A stretch of DNA of 64,000 bases. Origin: Cyclobacteriaceae bacterium (GTDB taxonomy: Bacteria > Bacteroidota > Bacteroidia > Cytophagales > Cyclobacteriaceae). The position numbers were made by a program, and so were the translations under genes. The notes below the pieces were generated by a model that saw nothing but the letters and a program-made list of their open reading frames with translations, did no database searches and had not been told where the DNA came from. Positions 26,037 to 34,839 of this stretch are shown here, piece after piece (within the stretch, counting starts at the first letter, position 1; every line of letters begins with the position of its first letter). The DNA lies in NCBI GenBank assembly GCA_019638235.1, contig JAHBUE010000001.1, positions 372,001 to 436,000 of the forward strand, given 5' to 3'.

Positions 26037-26310
26037 ATTTTTTGTGCCGACCTTCGGTACTCCTCTATCTCAATACGTTAGGGTTTTCATGCAGAGCCAA
26101 CGTAATCCTGCTTCACGTTAAACCCGGAAGGCGCCTGCCTGTCGGCAAACAGAGGCACGAAGTTTGCTCATTTACACAGTAAACGATAAACGAACTATTT
26201 CTCTTGTAGCAGTGAGATGATTATGAGTATCAAGAAAATACATCGATCTCCTGAGAAGGTGAATAGAATCATAGGAATGCCTCTGATTTGACATCCCTAT
26301 TGACAAAACC

Positions 26311-26574
26311 TTAATAGCCATACCAGTTAGTATTACAGTCACCTGCATTCATGGGAATTTGCAATGATTGTGCCAGATTCCAATAGATTACTCCAGGAGT
26401 ACCATTATTGCATCCATGATAGTTAAACCAATATGAAGTTTGTCCAGGATTACATGAAATAATTGCGTATTGAGTTGCGCAATATTCTTCTGGTGTTTGG
26501 CCACCTTTGAAGGTTACTAAATCTTCTTTGCTTAAGTTCTTTTCAGAGGGTAGATTAAATACATTTTCCTTCAT
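26311..26574 (-). CDS. Double-glycine leader peptide precursor with four cysteines (bacteriocin-like)
   Basis: The 87-residue precursor has a leader LSKEDLVTFKGG ending at Gly24-Gly25, the cleavage signature for C39 peptidases. The predicted mature part is residues 26-87 (62 residues; starts QTPEEYCATQ, ends NTNWYGY), rich in Asn, Gly, Tyr and Trp. It contains exactly four cysteines (32, 41, 55, 80), enough for two disulfides. It lies 170 bases after the HlyD gene, downstream of a C39-ABC exporter and a VKOR-thioredoxin fusion that could form those disulfides. An antibacterial or signalling role is inferred; I recognise no known bacteriocin family in the core. Confidence 0.8.
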   Translation of the reverse strand: MKENVFNLPSEKNLSKEDLVTFKGGQTPEEYCATQYAIISCNPGQTSYWFNYHGCNNGTPGVIYWNLAQSLQIPMNAGDCNTNWYGY

Positions 26575-26744
26575 TGTCTTATAAATATTTTGTTTTGCTT
26601 ACTCTTTATGGTTTTCAGCTTCCCCAAGTGCTAAAAGCACTGCCCAAAACTAGGTGCCCTGAGTATTGTAAAATCGGACTTAGGATTCTTTTTTTAAGAA
26701 TTTGTCGATAAATGTATATTTTGAATTGCCTCGGTTTCAATAAT
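26575..26744 (-). promoter_or_regulatory. Upstream region of the peptide gene
   Basis: This 170-base gap between the HlyD stop and the peptide start is far larger than other gaps in the cluster, so the peptide may have its own promoter or an mRNA-processing site. It holds a small perfect hairpin GTGCT-TTT-AGCAC (26628-26640) and an AT-rich stretch just before the start. No clear TAnnTTTG match is seen. Confidence 0.35.
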
Positions 26745-28025
26745 TTAGTTTAAGCGTGGGATATTTATTAGTCGTTTTAACAGTCGCGAATCGTGGGTTA
26801 TTATCTCGGCTATACCGTCCATTTGATGGACAAATTTGAGTGTCTCATTATAAGTAGACGACATACCTTTCTCAAGGGCAATCTCTGCAACATAACCTTC
26901 TTTTTCAGGAACAAGGGAGATTGATGTTATTCTGCCACGCAGGATGCCATACTGAGTATAAGGGAAACCTGATAATTTAATATTCACGCTTTGCCCGGTT
27001 TCAACCCTCCCAAGTGCTGATGCTGGAATGTACGATCTTGCAATAATTATTGTTTCTTGGGTTGGAATAATTGTAGCAAGTTTGTTGCCTGAGATAATTG
27101 TCTGATTTTCACTCCAAAAATTTGTCAATGTTATTCTTCCTTCAATTGGCGAAACAAAAACATATTTACTGTACCATTCCCTGATCTGATTATTTAAGGC
27201 CAAATATGATTCTTCTAGGGACTGAACATGGGACTTGATTTCATCCTCTCTATTTACCAAGAGTTCAGCCATGGATTCTTTCATTTCTAAAAGCATGAAT
27301 TTTTCTACTCTTATAGTTCCTTCCATTGACAACACAGCAGATTTTTGAGATAAAAATGTCTGCATTGCACGGTGAAAATCAACTTTTGTAGTTCCATAAC
27401 CCCTTACGTAAGCAATCGAATCAAGCTCAAAACTCTCTTTAGCTAATTGAAACTCTTGCAATTTTAATTGCCACTGCTTCTCGGACAATTCTATACTTGC
27501 TTCCTGATTTCTTATTCGTTCCCTCGTAATACTTATTTTATTCAACAAGGTGCTATTGCTCATGCATAGCTTTAAGTTTGTGTATGCCTTTTTAAAATGA
27601 GTATAGCCCTCATCAATTTCTCCAAGAGAGAGTAGATTTGGCGGCAAAATATTTACCACATTTGTTTCCCAGTTTTCAGCAGATATATTTAAAAATGTCT
27701 CAAGGTGCTTAATACTCTCTAAGGTTGAAGTGCTTTCAAGCATTGCAATTAATTCTCCATTTCGCACTATATCGTTATCTTTAACAAACCACTTTATTAT
27801 CCGACCGGTTGAATTGGCAAATAATGGAACTGGTGGATTTACAGTCGTTAAAGTGAAGGGAGTTGATACGATAATTGGATATTTAAAAAAATATGTTCCG
27901 ATCAATATTGCGATAATTAATGCTGCTAAGATTAATATCCCCCAGCGTGTGATCCATTTAGGAGGTTGCCCAATTATTTCTTGAACTTCTTCTGATAGGT
28001 CTATCTGGTCTATTGAATCTGCCAT
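26745..28025 (-). CDS. HlyD-family membrane fusion protein of the peptide exporter
   Basis: The 426 residues have a cytoplasmic N terminus, one transmembrane helix (about 28-48), a first lipoyl-half motif (ANSTGRIIKWFVKDNDIVRNGELIA), a long coiled-coil hairpin (about 125-285), a second lipoyl half (YVFVSPIEGRITL) and a beta-barrel (SYIPASALGRVETGQSVNIKL). This is the usual periplasmic adaptor that pairs with peptide-exporting ABC transporters. It begins six bases after the exporter stop, and the peptide gene follows. The function in secretion of the 26311 peptide is inferred from this arrangement. Confidence 0.9.
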   Translation of the reverse strand: MADSIDQIDLSEEVQEIIGQPPKWITRWGILILAALIIAILIGTYFFKYPIIVSTPFTLTTVNPPVPLFANSTGRIIKWFVKDNDIVRNGELIAMLESTSTLESIKHLETFLNISAENWETNVVNILPPNLLSLGEIDEGYTHFKKAYTNLKLCMSNSTLLNKISITRERIRNQEASIELSEKQWQLKLQEFQLAKESFELDSIAYVRGYGTTKVDFHRAMQTFLSQKSAVLSMEGTIRVEKFMLLEMKESMAELLVNREDEIKSHVQSLEESYLALNNQIREWYSKYVFVSPIEGRITLTNFWSENQTIISGNKLATIIPTQETIIIARSYIPASALGRVETGQSVNIKLSGFPYTQYGILRGRITSISLVPEKEGYVAEIALEKGMSSTYNETLKFVHQMDGIAEIITHDSRLLKRLINIPRLN

Positions 28026-28031
28026 AGTAAG

Positions 28032-30254
28032 TTATTTGCCCAGTTCAAGTTGTTCCTTAATTAATTGGTAATAGCCTTGCCGATTTCTCAACAACTCAGA
28101 ATGATTACCGCATTCGATAAGTTTCCCCTTTTCTAAGACTATAATCTGATCAGCCTTTTTAATTGTGCTTAATCTATGCGCGACAATTACAACAGTCCGA
28201 TTTTTAAAAAAATGCTCCATGTTGTTTACAATGGCATGTTCATTTTTAGTGTCTAGTGCATTTGTTGCTTCATCAAAGAAGATGTATGTTGGGTTTTTAT
28301 AAACTGCTCTGGCTATTAAAATCCTTTGTTTTTGTCCCGCACTAAGTCCATGACCGTCAACACCAATGATTGTATTTAAGCCCATGGGGAATGAGTCTAC
28401 AAACTCTCTAATATTCGCCAAATCAACTGCATAACTCAATCTAAGAGCATCAGGGTTTTCATCAGACACCGTTATGTTGTTTGAAATTGAATCAGAGAAT
28501 ATATAACCATCCTGCATAACCACACCACATCTGGATCTCCAAGAGCTAGGACTATATTTTTCAATGGAAATTTTGTCGATTTCTATCGAGCCAGAAACAG
28601 GACTATAGAAACCCAGCAACATTTTTATCAATGTTGTTTTGCCGCTGCCGCTCGTTCCGACAATTGCAGTGATTTTATTATGGGGTATTATAAAATTTAG
28701 CTCGTCAAGAATTTTTTCAGAATATGGTCCTTCAAATTGGAAGGATACGTTGTTAATCAAAATATCAGACTCTGGTATGGACTTTAAGCTTTGCTTATCA
28801 GCTCTTTCTTCATCATCTTTTGCATGAATCTCACTAAGTCTTTCGAGACTAATTTTAGCGTCTTGTGCGTCTTGTGTAAATCCAACAAATTGCAAAATTG
28901 GTGCATTTAATTGTCCAATAATGTATTGAACTGCAACCATCATACCAAGGCTCATCCCCCCATCAATCACAGCCTTTGCAGCAAGAAAGGAAATGATAAT
29001 ATTCTTAACTTGATCAATTAAAACAGAACCCATTTGTTGATTTTGACTAAGTGTTAATGATTTGATATTAACTTGAAATAATTGCGCCTGAATTCTTTCC
29101 CACTCCCACCTTTTTCTCCTTTCACAATTATTTAGTTTAATTTCTTGCATTCCATTTATAAGTTGAACGATATTTCCCTGATTTGTAGAAGAATGCTGGA
29201 ATCTTCTGAAATCAAGGGATCTTCTCCTTCTTAGAAAAAGTAAAATCCAAGAAACATAAATGGAACTCCCTAAATAGAAAATTGCAAGAATACTGGTACT
29301 ATATGTTGCCATGACAACCGAATAAGTTATAAGAGTCATGGATGAAAAGATAATATTCACTAAGGAGCCAGTAAGGAAAGTTTGAATTCTATTGTGATCG
29401 CCAATTCGTTGCATTATGTCTCCAACAACCTTGATATCAAAAAACGATATAGGTAGCCTCATGAGCTTACTGAGAAAACTCGAAATTAAAACTATTGAGA
29501 CTCGTGTTGTGACATGGAGAGAAATCCAACTTCGAATAAGGTTATTGATTGTAAGTGCAATAGAAAGAACAAGTTGCCCCACCAATGCAAGCAGCACAAA
29601 ATTTAAATCACTGTTGCTCACACCAAAATCAACTATCGCTTGAGTTAGGAAAGGAAACGCGAGGCTCAAGACAAGACCAATAAATGAAGCAAGTATGATT
29701 TGAATAAAGAGTTTTCTAAACGGTTTTAGATAACCTAGAAGATAACTTAATCTTCTTGTTTCTGGAGCACTATTAACATCTTCGTAAAATTGAGGCATCG
29801 GTGCCAAGATAAGGGTTATACCATTTTTTCCATCAGCTTCATGATAGTTGGCCCAGTGTTTCATGAACTCAGCCTTTGGGTATTCGATTAATCCAAATGC
29901 AGGATCTGAAATTTTGACATAACAATTCTCAGTATTTTTTCCGAGAAAATGGAGAAAATTTCTTGACCTCCTGATCCCGTATACAACAACAAAGTGATTG
30001 TTTTTCCAATGAACTATACACGGTAGCACCGCGTCATTTGCAAGTTGCTGCCACGTAAGTTTGGCTCCTTGAGTGTGAAAACCAATCGATTCAGCAGCTT
30101 CACTAATTCCGGATAGAGACACCCCATTTTTTGAGATTGAGCTTTTCTTCCTTAATAAATCAATAGGATAGGTCTTGCCATAGAATTTCGAAATAATGCG
30201 TAAACAAGTAGGTCCGCAATCCATTTGGTCTAATTGTTTAAAATGCGGAAACAT
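28032..30254 (-). CDS. Peptidase-containing ABC exporter (C39 peptidase, membrane domain, ATPase)
   Basis: The 740 residues form a bacteriocin-processing exporter. The N-terminal C39 peptidase has Cys13 in LDQMDCGPTCLRI, His87 in HWKNNHFVVVYG and Asp117 in ISDPAFGLIEYP, so the catalytic set is complete. Six membrane helices follow (about 165-460). The ATPase carries Walker A GTSGSGKTTLIKML, a signature LSAGQKQRILIARA (Ala in place of Gly), Walker B YIFFDEAT and the switch His in VIVAHRLSTI. It would cut precursors after the double glycine and export the mature part. It lies six bases before hlyD and 21 bases after the TlpA-like gene. Confidence 0.95.
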   Translation of the reverse strand: MFPHFKQLDQMDCGPTCLRIISKFYGKTYPIDLLRKKSSISKNGVSLSGISEAAESIGFHTQGAKLTWQQLANDAVLPCIVHWKNNHFVVVYGIRRSRNFLHFLGKNTENCYVKISDPAFGLIEYPKAEFMKHWANYHEADGKNGITLILAPMPQFYEDVNSAPETRRLSYLLGYLKPFRKLFIQIILASFIGLVLSLAFPFLTQAIVDFGVSNSDLNFVLLALVGQLVLSIALTINNLIRSWISLHVTTRVSIVLISSFLSKLMRLPISFFDIKVVGDIMQRIGDHNRIQTFLTGSLVNIIFSSMTLITYSVVMATYSTSILAIFYLGSSIYVSWILLFLRRRRSLDFRRFQHSSTNQGNIVQLINGMQEIKLNNCERRKRWEWERIQAQLFQVNIKSLTLSQNQQMGSVLIDQVKNIIISFLAAKAVIDGGMSLGMMVAVQYIIGQLNAPILQFVGFTQDAQDAKISLERLSEIHAKDDEERADKQSLKSIPESDILINNVSFQFEGPYSEKILDELNFIIPHNKITAIVGTSGSGKTTLIKMLLGFYSPVSGSIEIDKISIEKYSPSSWRSRCGVVMQDGYIFSDSISNNITVSDENPDALRLSYAVDLANIREFVDSFPMGLNTIIGVDGHGLSAGQKQRILIARAVYKNPTYIFFDEATNALDTKNEHAIVNNMEHFFKNRTVVIVAHRLSTIKKADQIIVLEKGKLIECGNHSELLRNRQGYYQLIKEQLELGK

Positions 30255-30275
30255 TAGATTTATTGTTTAAGGAAC

Positions 30276-31694
30276 TTATTGGACTTCAATCAGATTCAAT
30301 AACTCTCGCATTCCTGGTCTTGGTGCATTATTATGAATCAAGTCTCCGTTTCGATCAAGTAGTATATATCTGGGGATTGAATTGAGTTTATATATGTCCC
30401 ACAGCTGTTGCTTCGCAAGGCTATCGAGATAATAGCTGTTGCCATAATTGTTTAAATAAATTGATGTAGCCTTACCCCATGTTTTTTGGTCCTTGTCGAT
30501 AGACAGGTATACGACACTTAAGTTATCACTGAAGTTGTTCTGAATCATTTTTAATTCCGGGATTTCGGAAATACAAGGTAGACACCAGCTTGCCCAAAGA
30601 TTAACATAAATAAATTTACCCTTTGATTGCAATTTGACGTGGTCACCAGTTATTAGTTGTTTGTTTGATTGTGTAAAAGTGAAATCCTCGGAGAGAATAT
30701 CAATTATAGGATGGTTTTCAAAAAGCTTGTTCAAAACATTTTCCGAAAAGTCCTTGAGAAGGACTTTATTCACTATTTGCTTTTCTGATTCTGAAAGTTC
30801 ATCATAAAATTGATCGGCCAGTTTATACTTTAGTGAGGCCATTGTGATTGAATCAAATGCATTTGAACGAGATATCGAATCATAAACTTGGATCTTATGC
30901 TTGGTTGATTTTGATTTAGTAAGATAGTTTTGATAGTCATTTAACGTGTGTTGAAAAAATACGTGGCCAATTAAGGACTTGGAATTTTCTGCTGAGAAGA
31001 GGGATGTTATGACATTATGATCTGCAAAGTTAATTTTTCCGTTTTTTTGGAAGTCTAGTGTAGACCCCACAAATAAATTTCTGGATTTAAAAAATCTACC
31101 TACTCTTGGGGAAATTAAATTATTTTTTTCGAGTGAATCTATAAAAAGGTTCTCCTCTACAATTTCCGTTTGTACCCTCTGCTTGACTTGCTGAAGAGTA
31201 AGTAACAACGAAGAGTCTCTTCCGATACCGGAGGCAGGATCATTCAAAACTTGACTCAAGTAGACATAGTCATCTATTGCTTGAGGGTTACCCATTCTCA
31301 AATGCAGCGAAGCTAGGGCTTCATAATTTTCATCATATTTTAGGAAGTCCCTATTAAGAATCGAAATTGTAGGGGCTCTGTCGCGTAATGTCAGCAAAAC
31401 ACTGTCCCCACCCTCTAAACAAAATGTTGTTTGCAATATGCCATCACCCGAAAAAATAATGTCATTGAAATTACTCGCATTTGTTATGATTATTTTTTTA
31501 TCTCCATTCCGAACCCACAGCGTATTGGTGATTTTATCGCGGTCACAAAAAGTTAGTATGAGTTTTCTTTTTTGCACGGACGAATCCAAAACAAAAACTA
31601 TTTTGTTGGTATTCTTTACTTCATTCTTGGTACACGAAAAAAGTAACGTCAAAACTGAAAATGTAATAACTCTTAAAATTCTAATATTCGACAT
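30276..31694 (-). CDS. TlpA-like thioredoxin-fold lipoprotein
   Basis: The 472 residues have a lipoprotein signal (LTLLFSC, lipidated Cys21), a long alpha/beta N-terminal region without recognisable motif, and a C-terminal thioredoxin domain with Cys371-Leu-Pro-Cys374 (NLWASWCLPCISEIP) and a strand SIPRYILLDRNGDLI with its cis-proline. It would face the periplasm and act on thiols. In this cluster it may reduce or isomerise disulfides of the exported peptide, opposing the VKOR oxidase. It starts one base after the preceding stop and lies 21 bases before the exporter. Confidence 0.85.
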   Translation of the reverse strand: MSNIRILRVITFSVLTLLFSCTKNEVKNTNKIVFVLDSSVQKRKLILTFCDRDKITNTLWVRNGDKKIIITNASNFNDIIFSGDGILQTTFCLEGGDSVLLTLRDRAPTISILNRDFLKYDENYEALASLHLRMGNPQAIDDYVYLSQVLNDPASGIGRDSSLLLTLQQVKQRVQTEIVEENLFIDSLEKNNLISPRVGRFFKSRNLFVGSTLDFQKNGKINFADHNVITSLFSAENSKSLIGHVFFQHTLNDYQNYLTKSKSTKHKIQVYDSISRSNAFDSITMASLKYKLADQFYDELSESEKQIVNKVLLKDFSENVLNKLFENHPIIDILSEDFTFTQSNKQLITGDHVKLQSKGKFIYVNLWASWCLPCISEIPELKMIQNNFSDNLSVVYLSIDKDQKTWGKATSIYLNNYGNSYYLDSLAKQQLWDIYKLNSIPRYILLDRNGDLIHNNAPRPGMRELLNLIEVQ

Positions 31695-31695
31695 A

Positions 31696-32967
31696 TCATC
31701 TGTTTTTTTGAAATTGTTGTTCTAATGGGCCATTCGTTTCAAGAGCTTGTAATACATTTGCTTCAAGTGGGTGCTTAGTTAGTGGCGTGTATTTTTTCCA
31801 AAACTCCGGATTGTAAGTGGTTGCGGCAGGGTGTTGTTTTAGGCGATCACTTGTTTTTTTGGTTTGGATTTTTTTGAAATCGTTAATCTCGACTTGGTCA
31901 AACCAATATGTCTCAATATCATATTCACTGAATTCATTTTCGCGATTTATGAACCTGGGTTGAGTGATTCTAATAAATTCAGGATAATAGCGGCCTTGGT
32001 ATTTTCGGAATCTTACTGTGGATTGATATGTAATCCTGTCAGGCGATCCATGTGTGAATTGAAATTCAGTGATTGCGTTATCTGTCAAGTTGATTTTAAA
32101 GTAATTCCGACCAGATGGATCTTGAGGAACAACACCTTCACTGAATGCGAGGTGACAAATAGTATCATTATTTACAATTTCGTATCCGGCCATCTTGAAT
32201 TCATAGTGCTTATCAATTAGTGACACAAGAGTATTAGGATTAAACGTGTTATTTTGATTTTTAAACAACCTTAAAAAATTGCCCTCATAAGTTCTGTAAA
32301 GAGGATTGGCAGCAACTTTCCATTGTGTTGCGGCATTTTGCCGCACTGCCTGGTTCACTTTCAGTTGAATACTATCAACCTTCCCTCTATCCGGAGTTTC
32401 ACGATATGTGATAACTTCAATTTTAATTGAACCGATTGGTTTTTTATAGTCGTAATCCTCAATTGCAACAGCGGCCTCAAATAAGTGCGTGAATGAGCTT
32501 CCCTCAGTTGAAATTTTTCGATAAAAGCCCTGTAAGAGATGCGGTTCGTTGGGATAATTATTCGGAATTTCTTTAACAGCATCCGTGAATATTTTTTTCA
32601 AGGCTTTCGAATCATCCATTATAGTCACTTCATTTAGTAAGATTGAAACAGGATTAAGGCGAACATATAATATGTCTGAAAGATTAATTTCCTGGAGAGT
32701 GAAGCTCTGAGGCTCATATCCCAGAAACGAAAAACTTAAAACATCATCACCCATACCGTCTGGAATCCGAATCCGGAATCTCCCTTCTTTGTCAGTGATG
32801 CCTCCTATGTGATGATGCACTTTAAAAATGCAAGCTGCCCCTTCCAAGGGTGCATTAGTTTCATTGTCTAACACCTGCCCTTCTACTACTAGAACTTTTT
32901 GTGCATTGACTTTCATTAAAACACAAATAAGGGATATAAAAAGTAAGAGTTTGATGATGTTGTTCAT
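31696..32967 (-). CDS. Secreted carboxypeptidase-regulatory-like domain protein
   Basis: There are 423 residues from the ATG at 32967. A longer frame to 33120 overlaps the HTH gene and is rejected, because MNNIIKLLLFISLICVLMKVNAQ is a clean signal peptide. An N-terminal CarboxypepD_reg-like beta-sandwich (VVEGQVLDNETNAPLEGAAC, DKEGRFRIRIP, LSFSFLGYEPQ) is followed by a large domain (about 110-400, AVKEIPNNYPNEPHLLQGFYR, YDIETYWFDQVEI). The same arrangement occurs in Bacteroidota outer-membrane-associated proteins of unknown function. It may sit at the outer membrane as the last step of the secretion route, or be an immunity or receptor-like protein. That role is speculative. Confidence 0.75.
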   Translation of the reverse strand: MNNIIKLLLFISLICVLMKVNAQKVLVVEGQVLDNETNAPLEGAACIFKVHHHIGGITDKEGRFRIRIPDGMGDDVLSFSFLGYEPQSFTLQEINLSDILYVRLNPVSILLNEVTIMDDSKALKKIFTDAVKEIPNNYPNEPHLLQGFYRKISTEGSSFTHLFEAAVAIEDYDYKKPIGSIKIEVITYRETPDRGKVDSIQLKVNQAVRQNAATQWKVAANPLYRTYEGNFLRLFKNQNNTFNPNTLVSLIDKHYEFKMAGYEIVNNDTICHLAFSEGVVPQDPSGRNYFKINLTDNAITEFQFTHGSPDRITYQSTVRFRKYQGRYYPEFIRITQPRFINRENEFSEYDIETYWFDQVEINDFKKIQTKKTSDRLKQHPAATTYNPEFWKKYTPLTKHPLEANVLQALETNGPLEQQFQKNR

Positions 32968-32968
32968 A

Positions 32969-33277
32969 TTATCGCACTTTAAGTATTTCACAGAATTTCT
33001 GAAGGTTCTTTTTATTAATCTCGGACAGATCCGTTTCTGACAATGTCTTTCCCTCATACCCAATTTTGAGCTTGCAAGGAAAAATATAATAATAACTGTT
33101 ACGATAACGGTCAAATGCAAGTGGTGCCTCCATTTGTCTTAACACATCAATGTATTCCATTAGAGTGCTTCGACTAATATCAAGTTTGCGTGCAAACTCT
33201 TCAGTTGTACCGGTAGCCTTCAACTGGATGAGTCTGTCCATCGCTTTAAGACGTTCTATATATTTAAGCATTGACAT
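32969..33277 (-). CDS. Small winged-helix/HTH protein of the peptide cluster
   Basis: The 102 residues have an N-terminal HTH (IERLKAMDRLIQLKATGTTEEFARKLDISRSTLMEYIDVLRQM) of the HTH_11/DeoR type, then a short beta segment (AFDRYRNSYYYIF) and a basic C-terminal helix. There is no ligand-binding domain, so it resembles the N-terminal half of a WYL-type regulator. It lies between the VKOR gene and the CarboxypepD_reg gene with one-base and 15-base gaps. Small HTH proteins like this often accompany double-glycine peptide clusters in Bacteroidota; autoregulation of the operon is likely but not shown. Confidence 0.8.
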   Translation of the reverse strand: MSMLKYIERLKAMDRLIQLKATGTTEEFARKLDISRSTLMEYIDVLRQMEAPLAFDRYRNSYYYIFPCKLKIGYEGKTLSETDLSEINKKNLQKFCEILKVR

Positions 33278-33292
33278 ATAATAGTTATTAGC

Positions 33293-34837
33293 TCATCGAT
33301 TAATCAAATAAGTTAAATCCGAGATTTGATAAATACTTGGCATCATGTAGCCATTAATAAAGATTGTTGGTGTTGCCTTAACTTCAAATCGTTGAAATAG
33401 GAATACACTAGCTTTTTCACGTTCACGAAAATTTTCTGAAACCTCACCCCAAATCGTCACATGATTGATCTCTTCTTGTTCATACCAGTTGCTAATAAGA
33501 GCAATGAATAGTCCTTGATCATTCTGAGCTGCACTCAGTCGATCAACGAGCACTGAATTTTCAGGTTTCATCACAAACAAAAGATTTATTCTTATGGATT
33601 GGATTTCTAATAAGGCAACTAACGCTTTAAAGGCCTCTCTACAGGGGTTGCAATTGAAATTGAGAAAAGCGTCTATGACTACATTACCTTCTTGATTCCC
33701 AAGGATAAAAATTGATTGATTGTGCGGAATTGCATCGAACTTTTTTCCAACCCTTAAAAGTTGATTAAAAACTACTGGATTGCGCTTCAATTTTTGATGT
33801 TCCAATTTGATGTTCAACTGACGTTCCTTTGTCAAATAAAAGACCTTGTACAGGATCACAAATGCTGAAATGCTAAAGCCCGTGATTAGTAGTTTAATTA
33901 GACTTGCAAGAGACAACTGCATACCAGGAAATTTGATCAGAAAAAGAGATGCATCGAATAAAATTGCCAATTGAACAATTAAACATAAAATGCACCAAGA
34001 TTTAATAATTTTCCACTGATAGTAGAGCGAGAATATTGAAAATGGCAAAACAATAAAAGATAAGCCTGTTACTATGCTTTTATCTGATGAAGTTGTAGCA
34101 ATGGCAATTAATAATATAGTGCTAATGAAGTAGGTAATCCCGACATCGCTCCATGAAAGTCCAGCAAATAATGTTGCCCCCTTCGAAGCGATTACTTTTT
34201 TACAACTTCCAAATTGGAGTCGTTCACAGATGTGCGCTGCTGGGTTCTTGATTTTCAGGGAGAATAGGAACAATGCAAGTGAGGCGGCTAAGCCAACCAT
34301 CTTAGGAATGATGTTAATTGCATGACTAGGAAGACCTTTTTCTGAGACAAAGAGAAAAAATATTAAAACTATCGCAATGATAGTTAAAAATAGAGGGCTG
34401 GCATTCAACATATCCTCCTGCCTGTTCATCTTAAAATTCTTTTCCCCGGACTCTTGGCTACGAGCAAGCAAAATTGAAACACCGCTATATTTCGGCCAAA
34501 AGTCCACTCCTTTAGATGACTTAATTCGACCCAAGGAATCAAAAAATTTAACATTCTCAATACTTCCTAATTTTGGTACAAAGACTAGTTTCTCGCCATT
34601 ATCGTTTAGGTGAGCGATAAAGGGGGCATTTGTATCTACAAGATCGGTTGGACTTAGCCTTGCTGCCTGATATAATACTTTCCATTCGTCAAAAGAATCA
34701 CAAATACTTTTTAAAGACGGATAATCTGGATGTGACACCAGTCGCTCTTTAATACTTGTAAATGAAACCAATATTTTAAGATAATCAATTGCTCTTGCAA
34801 CCACGGCAACTGTATTCTCTTCCTCTAAATGCTTCAT
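33293..34837 (-). CDS. C39-like/VKOR/thioredoxin fusion, disulfide-forming membrane enzyme
   Basis: The 514 residues combine three parts. Residues 1-130 look like a C39-type peptidase fold with no CGPxC catalytic site (HPDYPSLKSICDSFDEW). Residues about 150-340 are a vitamin K epoxide reductase domain with loop cysteines Cys204/Cys212 (CERLQFGSCKK) and quinone-linked Cys282-Ile-Leu-Cys285 (WCILC). Residues about 370-514 are a DsbG-like thioredoxin domain with Cys396-Asn-Pro-Cys399 (FNCNPCREAF) and cis-Pro KATPTIFINGY. The whole should oxidise cysteine pairs in exported peptides, with the inactive peptidase domain perhaps binding the leader. It is the first gene of the cluster. Confidence 0.9.
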   Translation of the reverse strand: MKHLEEENTVAVVARAIDYLKILVSFTSIKERLVSHPDYPSLKSICDSFDEWKVLYQAARLSPTDLVDTNAPFIAHLNDNGEKLVFVPKLGSIENVKFFDSLGRIKSSKGVDFWPKYSGVSILLARSQESGEKNFKMNRQEDMLNASPLFLTIIAIVLIFFLFVSEKGLPSHAINIIPKMVGLAASLALFLFSLKIKNPAAHICERLQFGSCKKVIASKGATLFAGLSWSDVGITYFISTILLIAIATTSSDKSIVTGLSFIVLPFSIFSLYYQWKIIKSWCILCLIVQLAILFDASLFLIKFPGMQLSLASLIKLLITGFSISAFVILYKVFYLTKERQLNIKLEHQKLKRNPVVFNQLLRVGKKFDAIPHNQSIFILGNQEGNVVIDAFLNFNCNPCREAFKALVALLEIQSIRINLLFVMKPENSVLVDRLSAAQNDQGLFIALISNWYEQEEINHVTIWGEVSENFREREKASVFLFQRFEVKATPTIFINGYMMPSIYQISDLTYLINR

Positions 34838-34839
34838 AA

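Larger units (their letters stand above)
24501..26098. mobile_element. Complete insertion sequence with perfect ends and target duplication
   Basis: The 1,598-base element is bounded by an 18-base perfect terminal inverted repeat: GGCTCTGCATGAAAACCC at 24501-24518 and its complement at 26081-26098. AACGTA is directly duplicated outside both ends (24495-24500 and 26099-26104), the expected 6-base target duplication. It carries one transposase frame on the minus strand, interrupted by two stop codons. A hairpin lies inside its right end. Exact ends and an intact target duplication argue for a recent insertion; the family is probably IS1182- or IS5-like. Confidence 0.93.

Noticed and set aside
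26175..26294. 40-codon minus-strand frame (MSNQRHSYDSIH...) next to the peptide gene
   Set aside because: Considered as a second peptide precursor, but it has no double glycine, no cysteine and no promoter-like sequence.
26224..26298. 22-codon plus-strand frame starting MSIKKIHRSPEK
   Set aside because: Too short, no leader or family signal, convergent with the real peptide gene.
31696..33120. Longer start for the CarboxypepD_reg protein
   Set aside because: The extension overlaps the HTH gene almost entirely, and the ATG at 32967 gives a clean signal peptide.
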